Assembly: GCF_001746295.1 (NCBI RefSeq)
Contig: NZ_MJAH01000026.1
Span: 1-64,000 of the forward strand
Source of the DNA: Streptomyces sp. LUP47B
GTDB lineage: Bacteria; Actinomycetota; Actinomycetes; Streptomycetales; Streptomycetaceae
DNA length: 64,000 nucleotides
Direction of reading: 5' to 3'
Made by a program: the position numbers and the translations under genes. The notes below the pieces were generated by a model that worked only from the letters and a program-made list of their open reading frames with translations, searched no databases and was not told the origin of the DNA. This document shows, piece after piece, positions 8,281 to 18,931 of this stretch (positions are counted from its first letter, which is position 1; each line of letters opens with the position of its first letter).

Positions 8281-8964
8281 GTGAGAAGCAGCGGCGACGG
8301 TACGGCTGGGGGTGCCCCCGGACGGAGTCTCGGGGCGAGCGGTCCGTACCCTCCCCCAAGCTCTCAACTGCGTTCGAGTTGGGGGGACCCCCATCACGGC
8401 AGCGCGGCCGATCACGCACCGCAGCGACCGGCGGTCGTGCCGAGCAGCGGAGGGGCGACGTCCATGGCGTCCGAGCAGATCGGCTATCGCGGCCCTACGG
8501 CGTGTGCCGCGGCCGGCATCACCTACCGGCAGCTCGACTACTGGGCGCGCACCGGCCTCGTCGAGCCGACCGTGCGGCCCGCCCACGGGTCGGGGACACA
8601 GCGGCTCTACAGCTTCCGGGACGTCGTCGTCCTGAAGATCGTCAAGCGGTTCCTCGACACGGGTGTGTCGCTGCAGAACATCCGCACCACGGTCCAGCAC
8701 CTGCGTGAGCGGGGATTCCAGGACCTGGAGCGGATGACGCTCATGAGCGACGGCGCCACGGTCTACGAGTGCACCTCGCCCGACGAGGTCCACGCGCTGC
8801 TCCAGGGCGGCCAGGGCGTCTTCGGGATCGCCGTGGGAGTCGTGTGGCGGGACGTCGAGAGCGCCCTGTCACAGCTGCACGGGGAGCGCATCGACACCGG
8901 GGAGACACTCGTCGGGCACAACCCCGCGGACGAGCTGGCGCGGCGGCGCAACCGGGCGGTCTGA
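8281..8964 (+). CDS. MerR-family transcriptional regulator (Rv1830-like)
   Basis: A 227-residue regulator with a disordered 60-residue N-terminal extension and a MerR winged helix (about 65-135). The latter includes QIGYRGPTACAAAGITYRQL and QRLYSFRDVVVLKIVKRFL, followed by GGQGVFGIAVG. Rv1830, its Mycobacterium counterpart, has the same order. Two starts compete: GTG 8281 with GGAGG 5 bases upstream, and ATG 8464 with GGAGGGG 8 bases upstream (166 residues). I prefer 8281 because the N-terminal RSSGDGTAGG looks familiar from other streptomycetes, from memory only. A palindromic dispersed element lies inside the extension, so the longer form would translate it. Confidence 0.82.
   Translation: MRSSGDGTAGGAPGRSLGASGPYPPPSSQLRSSWGDPHHGSAADHAPQRPAVVPSSGGATSMASEQIGYRGPTACAAAGITYRQLDYWARTGLVEPTVRPAHGSGTQRLYSFRDVVVLKIVKRFLDTGVSLQNIRTTVQHLRERGFQDLERMTLMSDGATVYECTSPDEVHALLQGGQGVFGIAVGVVWRDVESALSQLHGERIDTGETLVGHNPADELARRRNRAV
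8307..8393. repeat. Palindromic dispersed element inside the merR 5' region
   Basis: Inverted GGGGGTGCCCCC at 8307-8319 is followed by a second stem-loop: CCCCCAA at about 8353 pairs with TTGGGGG at about 8379, then GACCCCCAT. This resembles a short palindromic sequence scattered between genes in many Streptomyces genomes; a related copy is at 32644-32681. Here it sits between the two possible starts of the merR gene. Confidence 0.6.
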
Positions 8965-9022
8965 AACCGGCCCCACGCTCTCGGGCGGGGCATTGTCAGT
9001 GGCGTAGGGCAGCATCGGACAT

Positions 9023-10450
9023 GTGAGAAAAGCGCCCACGATCCTGCATCTCGACATGGATGCCTTCTACGCCTCGGCGGAGCAGGCGTCCAAGCCGAGT
9101 CTGCGCGGGAAGGCCGTCGTCGTGGGCGGGCTGGGGCCGCGGGGTGTGGTGGCCACCGCGTCCTACGAGGCCCGGGTGTTCGGGGTGCACTCGGCGATGC
9201 CCATGGGCCAGGCGAGACGGCTCGCGCCGAACGCCGCGTATCTGGTGCCGCGCTTCGGGTTCTACAAGGCGATCAGTGAGCAGGTGATGAGGCTGCTGCG
9301 GGAGCTGTCGCCGCTGGTGGAGCCACTGAGCCTGGACGAGGCGTTCGTGGATCTGGAGGCCGGGGGGACGGCCTGGGACGAGGCGTCGGCGCGGCTGGCC
9401 GGGGCGAAGCTGCGGGCGGACATACGGGCCGTCACGGGGCTCACGGGCTCGGTCGGGCTGGCCGCGTCCAAGATGCTCGCGAAGATCGGCTCCGAGCAGG
9501 CCAAGCCGGACGGGCTGGTGGTGATCGAGCCGGGGACCGAGCGGGCGCTTCTCGGGCCGATGTCGGTGCGGATCCTGCCGGGAGTGGGACCGGCGACCGG
9601 CGATCATCTGCGGCGGGCCGGGATCCATACGGTCGACGAGATCGTGGAGGCGGGCGAGGACGAGCTCGTACGACTGCTCGGGAAGGCCCATGGGCGCGGG
9701 CTGTACGCGATGGCGCTGGCGTACGACGAGCGGCCCGTGGTCGCTGAGCGGGAGACCAAGTCCGTGTCGGTCGAGGACACGTACGACGTGGACATCCATG
9801 ACCGGGTGCGGGTGAGCCTGGAGGTGCAGCGGCTGGCGGACCGGTGTGTGCGGAGGCTGCGGGGAGCCGGGCTGTCGGGGCGGACCATCGTGCTGAAGGT
9901 GCGGCGGTACGACTTCTCGACGTTGACGCGGTCCGAGACCTTGCGGGGGCCCACCGATGACCCGGCGGTCGTGCGGGAGGCTGCCCTGCGGTTGCTGGAG
10001 GGCGTGGACTCCACGGGGGGTGTGCGGTTGCTGGGGGTGGGGGTGAGCGGACTGGCCGACTTCACTCAGGAGGATCTGTTCGCGCAGGCCGCGGGGGAGC
10101 GGGTGGAGTCGGCGGCCGAGGAGGAGGTCGATGACGTGGCCGTTCCCGAGGTGACGGCGGTTGCTGAGCGGCGGTGGGTCGCCGGGCACGATGTGCGGCA
10201 TGCCGAGTACGGGCACGGGTGGGTGCAGGGGAGCGGGCTGGGGCGGGTGACCGTGCGGTTCGAGACGCCGGATTCGGAGCCGGGGCGGGTACGGACGTTC
10301 TCCGTCGAGGATCCTGCGCTGGAGCCTGCTGAGCCGTTGCCCCTCACGGAGGACGTGCCGGGCGTTCAGGCCTCCGCGTCCTCCGTGCCCGCCAGCTTGC
10401 CGAAGTCCCGGTCGGGGAACGGGGGCGGCGCGGACACGTCGAGACCGTAG
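9023..10450 (+). CDS. dinB: DNA polymerase IV (Y family)
   Basis: A 475-residue translesion polymerase. The palm contains the catalytic HLDMDAFYASAEQ and SLDEAFVDLE motifs, followed by TGSVGLAASKMLAKIGSEQA, a helix-hairpin-helix (ILPGVGPATGDHLRRAGI) and a little-finger domain to about residue 350. The 120-residue tail beyond the little finger is longer than in E. coli DinB, as is usual in Actinobacteria; no clear C-terminal clamp-binding motif was picked out. It starts with GTG 9023. Its last 85 bases overlap the 3' end of the convergent PRC-barrel gene. Confidence 0.93.
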   Translation: MRKAPTILHLDMDAFYASAEQASKPSLRGKAVVVGGLGPRGVVATASYEARVFGVHSAMPMGQARRLAPNAAYLVPRFGFYKAISEQVMRLLRELSPLVEPLSLDEAFVDLEAGGTAWDEASARLAGAKLRADIRAVTGLTGSVGLAASKMLAKIGSEQAKPDGLVVIEPGTERALLGPMSVRILPGVGPATGDHLRRAGIHTVDEIVEAGEDELVRLLGKAHGRGLYAMALAYDERPVVAERETKSVSVEDTYDVDIHDRVRVSLEVQRLADRCVRRLRGAGLSGRTIVLKVRRYDFSTLTRSETLRGPTDDPAVVREAALRLLEGVDSTGGVRLLGVGVSGLADFTQEDLFAQAAGERVESAAEEEVDDVAVPEVTAVAERRWVAGHDVRHAEYGHGWVQGSGLGRVTVRFETPDSEPGRVRTFSVEDPALEPAEPLPLTEDVPGVQASASSVPASLPKSRSGNGGGADTSRP

Positions 10451-10743
10451 TGGTGGTAGAGCTGGAGTTCCTGGTCGGGGGAGAGGTGGCGGCCCACGCC
10501 GAAGTCGGGGGCGTCCTTGATGAGGGCGCGGTCGAAGGGGACGTGGAGGGTGCCGTCGACCAGTTCGCTCGGCCCCAGGGGGACGAAGGCGTCCCGCGAG
10601 AAGAGGCCGGTGCGTATGGCGGCCCACTCCGGTACGCCGGTCGCGTCGTCGAGGTAGACCTCGTCGACGGTGCCGATCCTGGTGCCGTTGCGGTCGAACG
10701 CCTTGCGGCCGATCAGGTTGCGCGGATCGATGTCGGTCTGCAC
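10366..10743 (-). CDS. PRC-barrel domain protein
   Basis: A 125-residue protein with a PRC-barrel in the first 80 residues (DPRNLIGRKAFDRNGTRIGT, then VDEVYLDDATGVPEWAAIRT). PRC-barrels are small beta-barrels found in photosynthetic reaction centre H subunits and the RNA-processing protein RimM; stand-alone copies are common in Streptomyces and of unknown role. The GTG start is preceded by GGAGGG on the minus strand. The gene points toward dinB and overlaps its 3' end by 85 bases, and diverges from the gcvP riboswitch region. Confidence 0.85.
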   Translation of the reverse strand: MQTDIDPRNLIGRKAFDRNGTRIGTVDEVYLDDATGVPEWAAIRTGLFSRDAFVPLGPSELVDGTLHVPFDRALIKDAPDFGVGRHLSPDQELQLYHHYGLDVSAPPPFPDRDFGKLAGTEDAEA

Positions 10744-10871
10744 GGGCCCTCCACTTGGTCGCAACTCATCCGAAGCGGTCGTAAGCACTACGAAAGAGCA
10801 CATCGGGGCGTGCGGCCACTCGAAGACCCGTGCTGTGGCCTCGCTGGTAGGCTTGCGATCGGCTGCTGACC

Positions 10872-11075
10872 CCGCGCGGGAGAGTTCTCCAGACATCATC
10901 GGAGGCGCCGAAGGAGCAAATCCTCCCCGGAATCTCTCAGGCTCACGTACCGCGCGGACGAGGTCACTCTGGAAAGCAGAGCGGGTGTCGACAGCGTCCG
11001 CTCTCACCGACGGTGAAAGCCGGCGGCCCTCGGGCGGCCCGGTGAAGCTCTCAGGTTGAGATGACAGAGGGGGAG
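10872..11075 (+). promoter_or_regulatory. Tandem glycine riboswitch upstream of gcvP
   Basis: Two glycine aptamers lie in series. The first (about 10872-10957) has closing stem CCGCGCGG/CCGCGCGG, then GGGAGAG, GCGCCGAAGGAGCAA and AATCTCTCAGG. The second (about 10962-11075) has CACTCTGG, CACCGACGGTGAAAGCC, GGTGAAGCTCTCAGG and ATGACAGAGGGGG. These match the consensus cores of the cooperative two-domain glycine riboswitch. A 9-bp GGGGTACCC hairpin (11082-11105) between aptamer 2 and the gcvP ribosome site is the likely expression platform. Glycine binding is expected to turn on glycine cleavage. Confidence 0.92.
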
Positions 11076-11138
11076 GCCGTCGGGGTACCCGCGCCGGGGT
11101 ACCCCTCGCAGGTCGCGTCAGACCAGGAGGCCTCCGCA

Positions 11139-14024
<2,886 letters not shown>

Positions 14025-14036
14025 CCCGAAGTGACG

Positions 14037-14066
14037 AGGGCCCCGTTCCGGCGGGGCCCTTTTCCC
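14037..14066. terminator. Terminator between gcvP and the convergent mop gene
   Basis: AGGGCCCCG (14037-14045) pairs with CGGGGCCCT (14052-14060) around a 6-base loop. TTTTCCCTTT follows on the plus strand. It lies between two gene ends and probably serves both directions. Confidence 0.85.
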
Positions 14067-14072
14067 TTTCCG

Positions 14073-14492
14073 CTACGCCGTGGCCAGTGACACCTCCGTC
14101 GACTTGATCAGGGCGACGACCGGGGAGCCGACGACGAGGGCGAGGTCGGCCGCTGCGTCCGCGGTGATCGCGGAGGTGAGTACGCCTCCCTCGACAGCGA
14201 TCTTGACGGTGGCCATGGCGGCTCCGGTGGCGACGGCGGTGACCGTGCCGGGGAGCTGGTTGCGGATGGACACGTTCTGGACCGGGGCGGTGGCGAGGGA
14301 GACCTCCGTCGACTTCACCAGGGCGCGTACGGGGATGCCCTGGGCGAGGCCGAGTTCAGTGACGGCATCGAGGGTGATCGCGGCCGTGAGGTCCTGGCCG
14401 CCGTCGAGGCGGATCCTGACCGTTGCCATGGCCTCGCCGGGGACGACGGTGGTGACGGTGCCTGGGAGCTGGTTGCGGATGCTCAGGGTCAT
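14073..14492 (-). CDS. Tandem Mop-domain molybdate-binding protein (molbindin)
   Basis: A 139-residue protein made of two nearly identical 65-70 residue Mop/TOBE domains. Each starts SIRNQLPGTVT, continues AMATV+I and ends KSTEVSLATA, so it is an internal tandem duplication (a di-Mop, like ModG). Molbindins store or buffer molybdate in the cytoplasm for molybdenum cofactor enzymes. No modABC transporter is nearby. The start is uncertain: ATG at 14492 or two codons upstream (14498), both without a strong ribosome site. Confidence 0.88.
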   Translation of the reverse strand: MTLSIRNQLPGTVTTVVPGEAMATVRIRLDGGQDLTAAITLDAVTELGLAQGIPVRALVKSTEVSLATAPVQNVSIRNQLPGTVTAVATGAAMATVKIAVEGGVLTSAITADAAADLALVVGSPVVALIKSTEVSLATA

Positions 14493-14584
14493 GGGCATCA
14501 ACGTAGGGCGTGGGATGGGCCGTGGCGGGGATGTGTGCGGTCGTGCCGTTCCGGGCGGATTGCGAGCCCCGGTAGGCGGCGGTG

Positions 14585-16537
14585 TCAGCCTGTGTGGACT
14601 CGTGGACGGCGCTGGCGGTCCGGTTCCGCTTCCCGGAGGACCTCTCGGGTGACCGGGGCCACCTCGCCCTGGCCGAAGAGGAAGAAGCGCAGGAAGTTGG
14701 CGAAGGGGCTGCCCTCGGTCCACTCGAAGTAGATGTGGGGGGTGCAGCGGGTGGTGTCGCGGACGTGGAGAAGGAGGGCGGCGAGGGCGTTGGGGATGGA
14801 GGAGGACTCCAGGGTCAGGACGCGGTAACGGTTGTGGAGGACCTCACCCCGGACCGTCAGGCTCGCCTCGAATTCCGAGGGGTCCAGGACCGTGACCTCC
14901 ACGAACACGAAGTCCTCGCCGGGGATGTCGTTGTCCTCGCGGATCTGCTCGATCTTGTCGCGGTACTCGGCCTTGTCGCGCTGGTCGGGCTCGTTCGCGA
15001 TGAAGCGGATCTTGCGGCTGGCCATGTCCCGGATGAAACGTTCCGCCATGTTGTCGAGCGTCACGTCGGTCACGCGGAGTTCGAAGGCGCGGGCCAGGCG
15101 GGAGAGGAGGGAGACGAGGATGATGCCGGCGATGAAACAGGCGCCGATCTTCACGCCGTCCGGGCGTTCGATGACGTTGACGACGGTCGTGTAGAGGAAC
15201 ACGGCGGAGATGACGGCGAAGCCGACGGTCCAGTTGCGCTGCCCGGCCTTGCGGGCGGCGATGGTCACCGCGATCGCCGCCGAACTGATCAGCACCAGCA
15301 CTCCGGTGGCGTAGGCGCCGCCCTGGGCGTCGACGTCGGCGTCGAAGATCCACGTGACCAGGAATGCGATGAGGGTGAAGACGACGACCATGGGGCGCAC
15401 GGCGCGGGCCCAGTGCGGGGCCATGCCGTAGCGGGGCAGGTAGCGCGGCATCAGGTTGAGCAGGCCGGCCATCGCGGAGGCGCCGGCGAACCACAGGATG
15501 GCGATGGTCGAGACGTCGTAGACCGTGCCGAAGACGCCACCGAGGTAGTGGTGGGCGAGGTAGGCCAGGGCACGGCCGTTGGCCGGGCCGCCCGACTCGA
15601 AGTCCTTCTCGGGGATGAGGAGGGTGGTGATGAAGCTGGTGGCGATCAGGAAGACGCTCATCACGATGGCGGCGGTGGTGAGCAGCTTCTTGGTGTCGCG
15701 GATCCGGCCCCTGGGATCCTCCTCGGTGTCGTCGGGGTCGCCCTTGACGTGCGGCATGACGGCGACGCCGGTCTCGAAGCCGGAGAGGCCGAGGGCGAGC
15801 TTGGGGAAGACGATCAGGGCCACGCCGATCATCACGAAGATGTTGCCGTGCTCGGCTGTCAGCGCGCTGGCCCAGTCGGTGACGACATGGCCCGCGGTGA
15901 TGACGTGCCACAGGCCGACGAGCACCACGACGACATTGAGGGCGAGGTAGATGCCCACCAGGGCGACGGCGACGCCGACCGCCTCCAGGAAGCCCTTGAG
16001 GAAGACCGCGCCGAGCAGGGCGACCAGGACCAGGGTGATCAGCATCTTGTGGTCGTGCAGGGTGCCGGTCAGATGCGGGTTCTCGATCAGGTGCGTGGAG
16101 GCGTCGGCCGCGGACAGGGTGATGGTGATCAGGAAGTCGGTGGCGGCGAAGCCGAGCAGGGTGAGGACGAAGAGCTTGCCCTGCCAGAAGGACAGCAGCC
16201 GTTCCAGCATGGAGATCGAGCCCTCGCCGCGCGGGCTCTCCTCGGCCACCCGGCGGTACACGGGCAGCGCGCCCGCGAGGGTGACGATCACAAGGACGAT
16301 CGTCGCGACGGGGGAGAGCAGGCCGGCCGCGAGGGCGGCGATGCCGGGCTGGTAGCCAAGGGTGGAGAAGTAGTCGACGCCGGTCAGGCACATGACCCGC
16401 CACCAGCGCTGGCCCTGATGGGCGGGTTCCGGTTCGGCGTGGGGGCCCGTGTGGCCGCCGGCCCTGCCCATGTCGGACAGGCCCTCCAGCATCCAGGAGC
16501 GCAGGCGACTGGACGGAGGGTGTTCGGTGGTGGCCAT
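14585..16537 (-). CDS. APC-superfamily amino-acid permease
   Basis: A 650-residue integral membrane protein. After a hydrophilic N-terminus (about 1-45) there are some 12 hydrophobic helices (about 48-470), including DYFSTLGYQPGIAALAAGLL and ALGLSGFETGVAVMPHVKG, which fit the APC amino acid/polyamine permease superfamily. A soluble C-terminal part of about 170 residues (FVEVTVLDPSEFEASLTVRG) follows. The substrate cannot be told from sequence. The ATG 16537 start was chosen because AGGAG lies 8 bases upstream on the minus strand. Confidence 0.85.
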   Translation of the reverse strand: MATTEHPPSSRLRSWMLEGLSDMGRAGGHTGPHAEPEPAHQGQRWWRVMCLTGVDYFSTLGYQPGIAALAAGLLSPVATIVLVIVTLAGALPVYRRVAEESPRGEGSISMLERLLSFWQGKLFVLTLLGFAATDFLITITLSAADASTHLIENPHLTGTLHDHKMLITLVLVALLGAVFLKGFLEAVGVAVALVGIYLALNVVVVLVGLWHVITAGHVVTDWASALTAEHGNIFVMIGVALIVFPKLALGLSGFETGVAVMPHVKGDPDDTEEDPRGRIRDTKKLLTTAAIVMSVFLIATSFITTLLIPEKDFESGGPANGRALAYLAHHYLGGVFGTVYDVSTIAILWFAGASAMAGLLNLMPRYLPRYGMAPHWARAVRPMVVVFTLIAFLVTWIFDADVDAQGGAYATGVLVLISSAAIAVTIAARKAGQRNWTVGFAVISAVFLYTTVVNVIERPDGVKIGACFIAGIILVSLLSRLARAFELRVTDVTLDNMAERFIRDMASRKIRFIANEPDQRDKAEYRDKIEQIREDNDIPGEDFVFVEVTVLDPSEFEASLTVRGEVLHNRYRVLTLESSSIPNALAALLLHVRDTTRCTPHIYFEWTEGSPFANFLRFFLFGQGEVAPVTREVLREAEPDRQRRPRVHTG

Positions 16538-16932
16538 CGGGGGGCTCCTGCGGTGCGGCACAGCGGGGTTCGGCCGCCCGGCTGACGGCGGGACCAGCGT
16601 AAGCGGAGAGTGATGTCCGGGCCCACGGATGGAGGGTGCCAGGGCGTCAAGCTTCCGTTAAGACTCGGTCCACGACGGTCTGCGGGAGTCTCTGACCGGG
16701 CGACGGTGCAGTTGTGGGGCTCGAACCTGCCGAGTGGGCCCGTACGGACGGACGGGCGGGGGTGGACACGCAGCGTCATGGGGAGGTGGGGCGGAGCTGA
16801 TCTGCCGGCGTTCCGAGGGCAGGGGGCAGCGCTCCATGCTTGGGGCGACGACTGCGTCAGCAAGCCGTTTGGTAGTGAGTGGGGGGCCGGAGTCCTCGTG
16901 CGGTTCCGTTTCGTAAGGATCGCCGAAGAGAT

Positions 16933-16943
16933 CGAATGTTTCG
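16933..16943. promoter_or_regulatory. CGAA-N3-TTCG palindrome upstream of the GH43 remnant
   Basis: CGAATGTTTCG resembles the LacI-type xylan operator found intact at 17567-17581. It lies about 90 bases before the decayed glycosidase remnant and may be its relic operator. The stretch 16538-17015 otherwise holds no convincing gene. Confidence 0.35.
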
Positions 16944-17019
16944 GACTGGCGGAAGGGGCGGGGGCTCGTGGTCGTCGAGGTGAGCACCTAGCGTTGCCTC
17001 AGCGTCCATTGCCGCGCCC

Positions 17020-17490
17020 GGTAGCCGAGGGGGCGTACGAATCCGCCCTGGCGCCCGTCCAACTCCCTCCGGCCCGCGACGACTTCAAGCCCGAGAGTCG
17101 GCGCCCGACGGAATCCTCCCGTGCAGCGGTTCGCCGGCCCATGGTCGCTCACTGACCGCCCCGGACACCTGGCCCCGCACACCGCGAACGGCTGCGTCGG
17201 CCGGTCCGTCCGCGTGGATCAGGGCCCAGCACCACGACGTCGAGGAGGAGCCGCTCCGCCCGCTCTGACCGTCGAGATCCGCACGGCGGCCTGCCCTTCT
17301 CAATGAGCCCGGAGAAGCTGCGCATTGGCGTCCCCGACCTGCTCGGCCCCGGCGTCGGCAGTGTCCCCTCGGCCGCACCCGACGGCCGCCGTCACCCCAC
17401 GCAGGTGGCCTGCGGAATTCACCGGCCGGGCGATCGGCATGGACGCCGGCCAGGGTTCCGTGGCCATCGACTGGTTCGACTCCTCAACAT
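17020..17490 (+). pseudogene. Decayed GH43-type glycosidase C-terminal module
   Basis: Three fragments in order resemble the C-terminal beta-sandwich of GH43 xylosidases/arabinofuranosidases. ARDDF lies at about 17075. PWSLTDRPGHL at about 17139 matches the family's W-SLTxRPGxLRL strand. FTGRAIGMDAGQGSVAIDWF at about 17420 matches the closing FTG-x-x-xG...DWF strand. They are in different frames or interrupted by stops (TGA at 17304), so nothing intact is encoded. The catalytic propeller is missing. The location just before a xylo-oligosaccharide-type importer and a xylanase supports a former beta-xylosidase. The match is from memory of family motifs, so confidence is moderate. Confidence 0.5.
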
Positions 17491-17507
17491 TCCCTGTGCA
17501 CAAGGGG

Positions 17508-17581
17508 TTGCCACGGTTTGGCAGCTGTCTCTAGGGTGCGGCAGCAGCGAAGCTTTCTGGATCAACTCCGAAACTTTCGGA
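17508..17581 (+). promoter_or_regulatory. Promoter and LacI-type operator of the xylan import operon
   Basis: TTGCCA (17508-17513) and TAGGGT (17532-17537) are spaced by 18 bases. About 30 bases downstream is a perfect 15-bp palindrome, TCCGAAACTTTCGGA (17567-17581), between promoter and start codon. It fits the CGAA-N-TTCG half-sites described for the Streptomyces xylan/xylobiose repressor BxlR, so the LacI protein at 22829-23866 is its likely reader. Confidence 0.7.
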
Positions 17582-17629
17582 CCGCAGGACGGACAAGGAC
17601 GGCTCCGTCCCGTACCCAAGGAGCGCATC

Positions 17630-18925
17630 ATGGGCGACCCGGCACTGTCCCGCCGTGGCTTTCTGGCGGCATCCGCCGCGGCCGGTCTGGGCATGACGAC
17701 ACTGACCGGCTGCGGCGGCGACTCGGGCGGAGGATCGTCCGACGGGACGACCACGGTGGAGTGGTGGAACATCTCCACCACCGAGCCGGCGAAGAGTGTC
17801 TGGGCGGCCCTCGCCAAGAAGTTCGAGGCCGCGAACCCCAAGGTCAAGATAAAGATCGTCCAGCTGGAGAACGACGCCTACAAGTCGAAGATGACGGCGC
17901 TGACCGCCTCCGGGAAGCTCCCCGACATCTTCCACACCTGGGGCGGCGGCGTCCTCAAGCAGCAGGTCGACGCGGGGCTCGTCGAGGATCTGACCGACCG
18001 GACCAAGCCGTGGGCCGACGGTCTGCTGAAGGTCACCAAGGAGCCGTACATCCTCGACGACAAGGTCTACGGCATCCCGTTCGACATGGGCATGATCGGC
18101 TTCTGGTACAACAAGAAGCTCTTCCAGCAGGCCGGCGTCAGCGAGCCGCCCACCACCTGGGGCGGGTTCCTGGAGGCCGTGAGCAAGCTGAAGTCCAAGA
18201 ACATCACGCCCATCGCCCTCGCGGGCAAGGAGAAGTGGCCCGGCATGTACTACTGGGCCTACCTCGCGATGCGCACCGCCGGCATCGACGCCCTCCAGAA
18301 GGCCAGTGAGGACAAGGACTTCACCACCGCCGGGTTCGTCGAGGCCGGTCGGCACCTCAAGGAACTCGTGGACCTGCAGCCCTTCCAGAAGGGGTTCCTC
18401 AACGCCGCCTACTCCACCCCCACCGGCCAGGCGGCCGCCGTGGGCAACGGCAAGGCGGCCATGGAACTCATGGGCCAGTGGGCTCCGTCCGTGGAGGCCG
18501 ACTCCGGCAAGGGGCTCGGCAACGACCTGGGCTTCTTCCCGTTCCCCGCGGTCGAGGGCGGCAAGGGCGCCATCACCGAGGTGTTCGGCGGAGGCGGCGG
18601 ACACGCCCTGCGCCGGGGTGCCCCGCAGGAGGCGGTCGACTTCCTGAAGTTCTTCGCCTCCGAGGCCACCGAGCTGGAACTGGTCAAGAAGACCAGCATC
18701 CTTCCCGTGCTCCCGAACGCGGAGAAGGCCATGACCGACCCCAACCTCAAGCTCGTCCAGGCGCAGTTGAAGGCCGCCACCGGCTTCCAGCTCTACCTCG
18801 ACCAGGCGTACGCGCCCGCCGTGGGCCAGGAGGTCAACGACAGTGTGGCCGCGCTGATCGCCGGCTCCAAGTCCCCGGAACAGGTCACCCAGTCGATCAC
18901 GCAGACCGCGAAGGAAGAGCAGTAG
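17630..18925 (+). CDS. ABC sugar importer, extracellular solute-binding lipoprotein
   Basis: A 431-residue family 1 solute-binding protein. The N-terminus carries a twin-arginine motif (SRRGFLAAS) and a lipobox (TLTGC, Cys near residue 25) followed by a Gly/Ser linker, so it is exported folded and lipid-anchored outside the membrane. The mature part has EWWNISTTEPAKS, FDMGMIGFWYNKKLF and WPGMYYWAYLAMRT, typical of oligosaccharide binders. ATG 17630 has AAGGAG 6 bases upstream. With the two permeases and the xylanase downstream, xylo-oligosaccharides are the probable ligand. The ATPase is not encoded here, as expected because streptomycetes share the MsiK ATPase among such systems. Confidence 0.9.
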   Translation: MGDPALSRRGFLAASAAAGLGMTTLTGCGGDSGGGSSDGTTTVEWWNISTTEPAKSVWAALAKKFEAANPKVKIKIVQLENDAYKSKMTALTASGKLPDIFHTWGGGVLKQQVDAGLVEDLTDRTKPWADGLLKVTKEPYILDDKVYGIPFDMGMIGFWYNKKLFQQAGVSEPPTTWGGFLEAVSKLKSKNITPIALAGKEKWPGMYYWAYLAMRTAGIDALQKASEDKDFTTAGFVEAGRHLKELVDLQPFQKGFLNAAYSTPTGQAAAVGNGKAAMELMGQWAPSVEADSGKGLGNDLGFFPFPAVEGGKGAITEVFGGGGGHALRRGAPQEAVDFLKFFASEATELELVKKTSILPVLPNAEKAMTDPNLKLVQAQLKAATGFQLYLDQAYAPAVGQEVNDSVAALIAGSKSPEQVTQSITQTAKEEQ

Positions 18926-18931
18926 CCCGCG

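Noticed and set aside
14582..16585. 667-codon plus-strand open frame rich in Gly/Asp/Glu
   Set aside because: It is antisense to the APC permease, which has clear membrane helices and a good start.
16610..17155. 181-codon open frame before the xylan operon
   Set aside because: No family resemblance in the first 120 codons; its end overlaps the GH43 remnant and it has no ribosome site.
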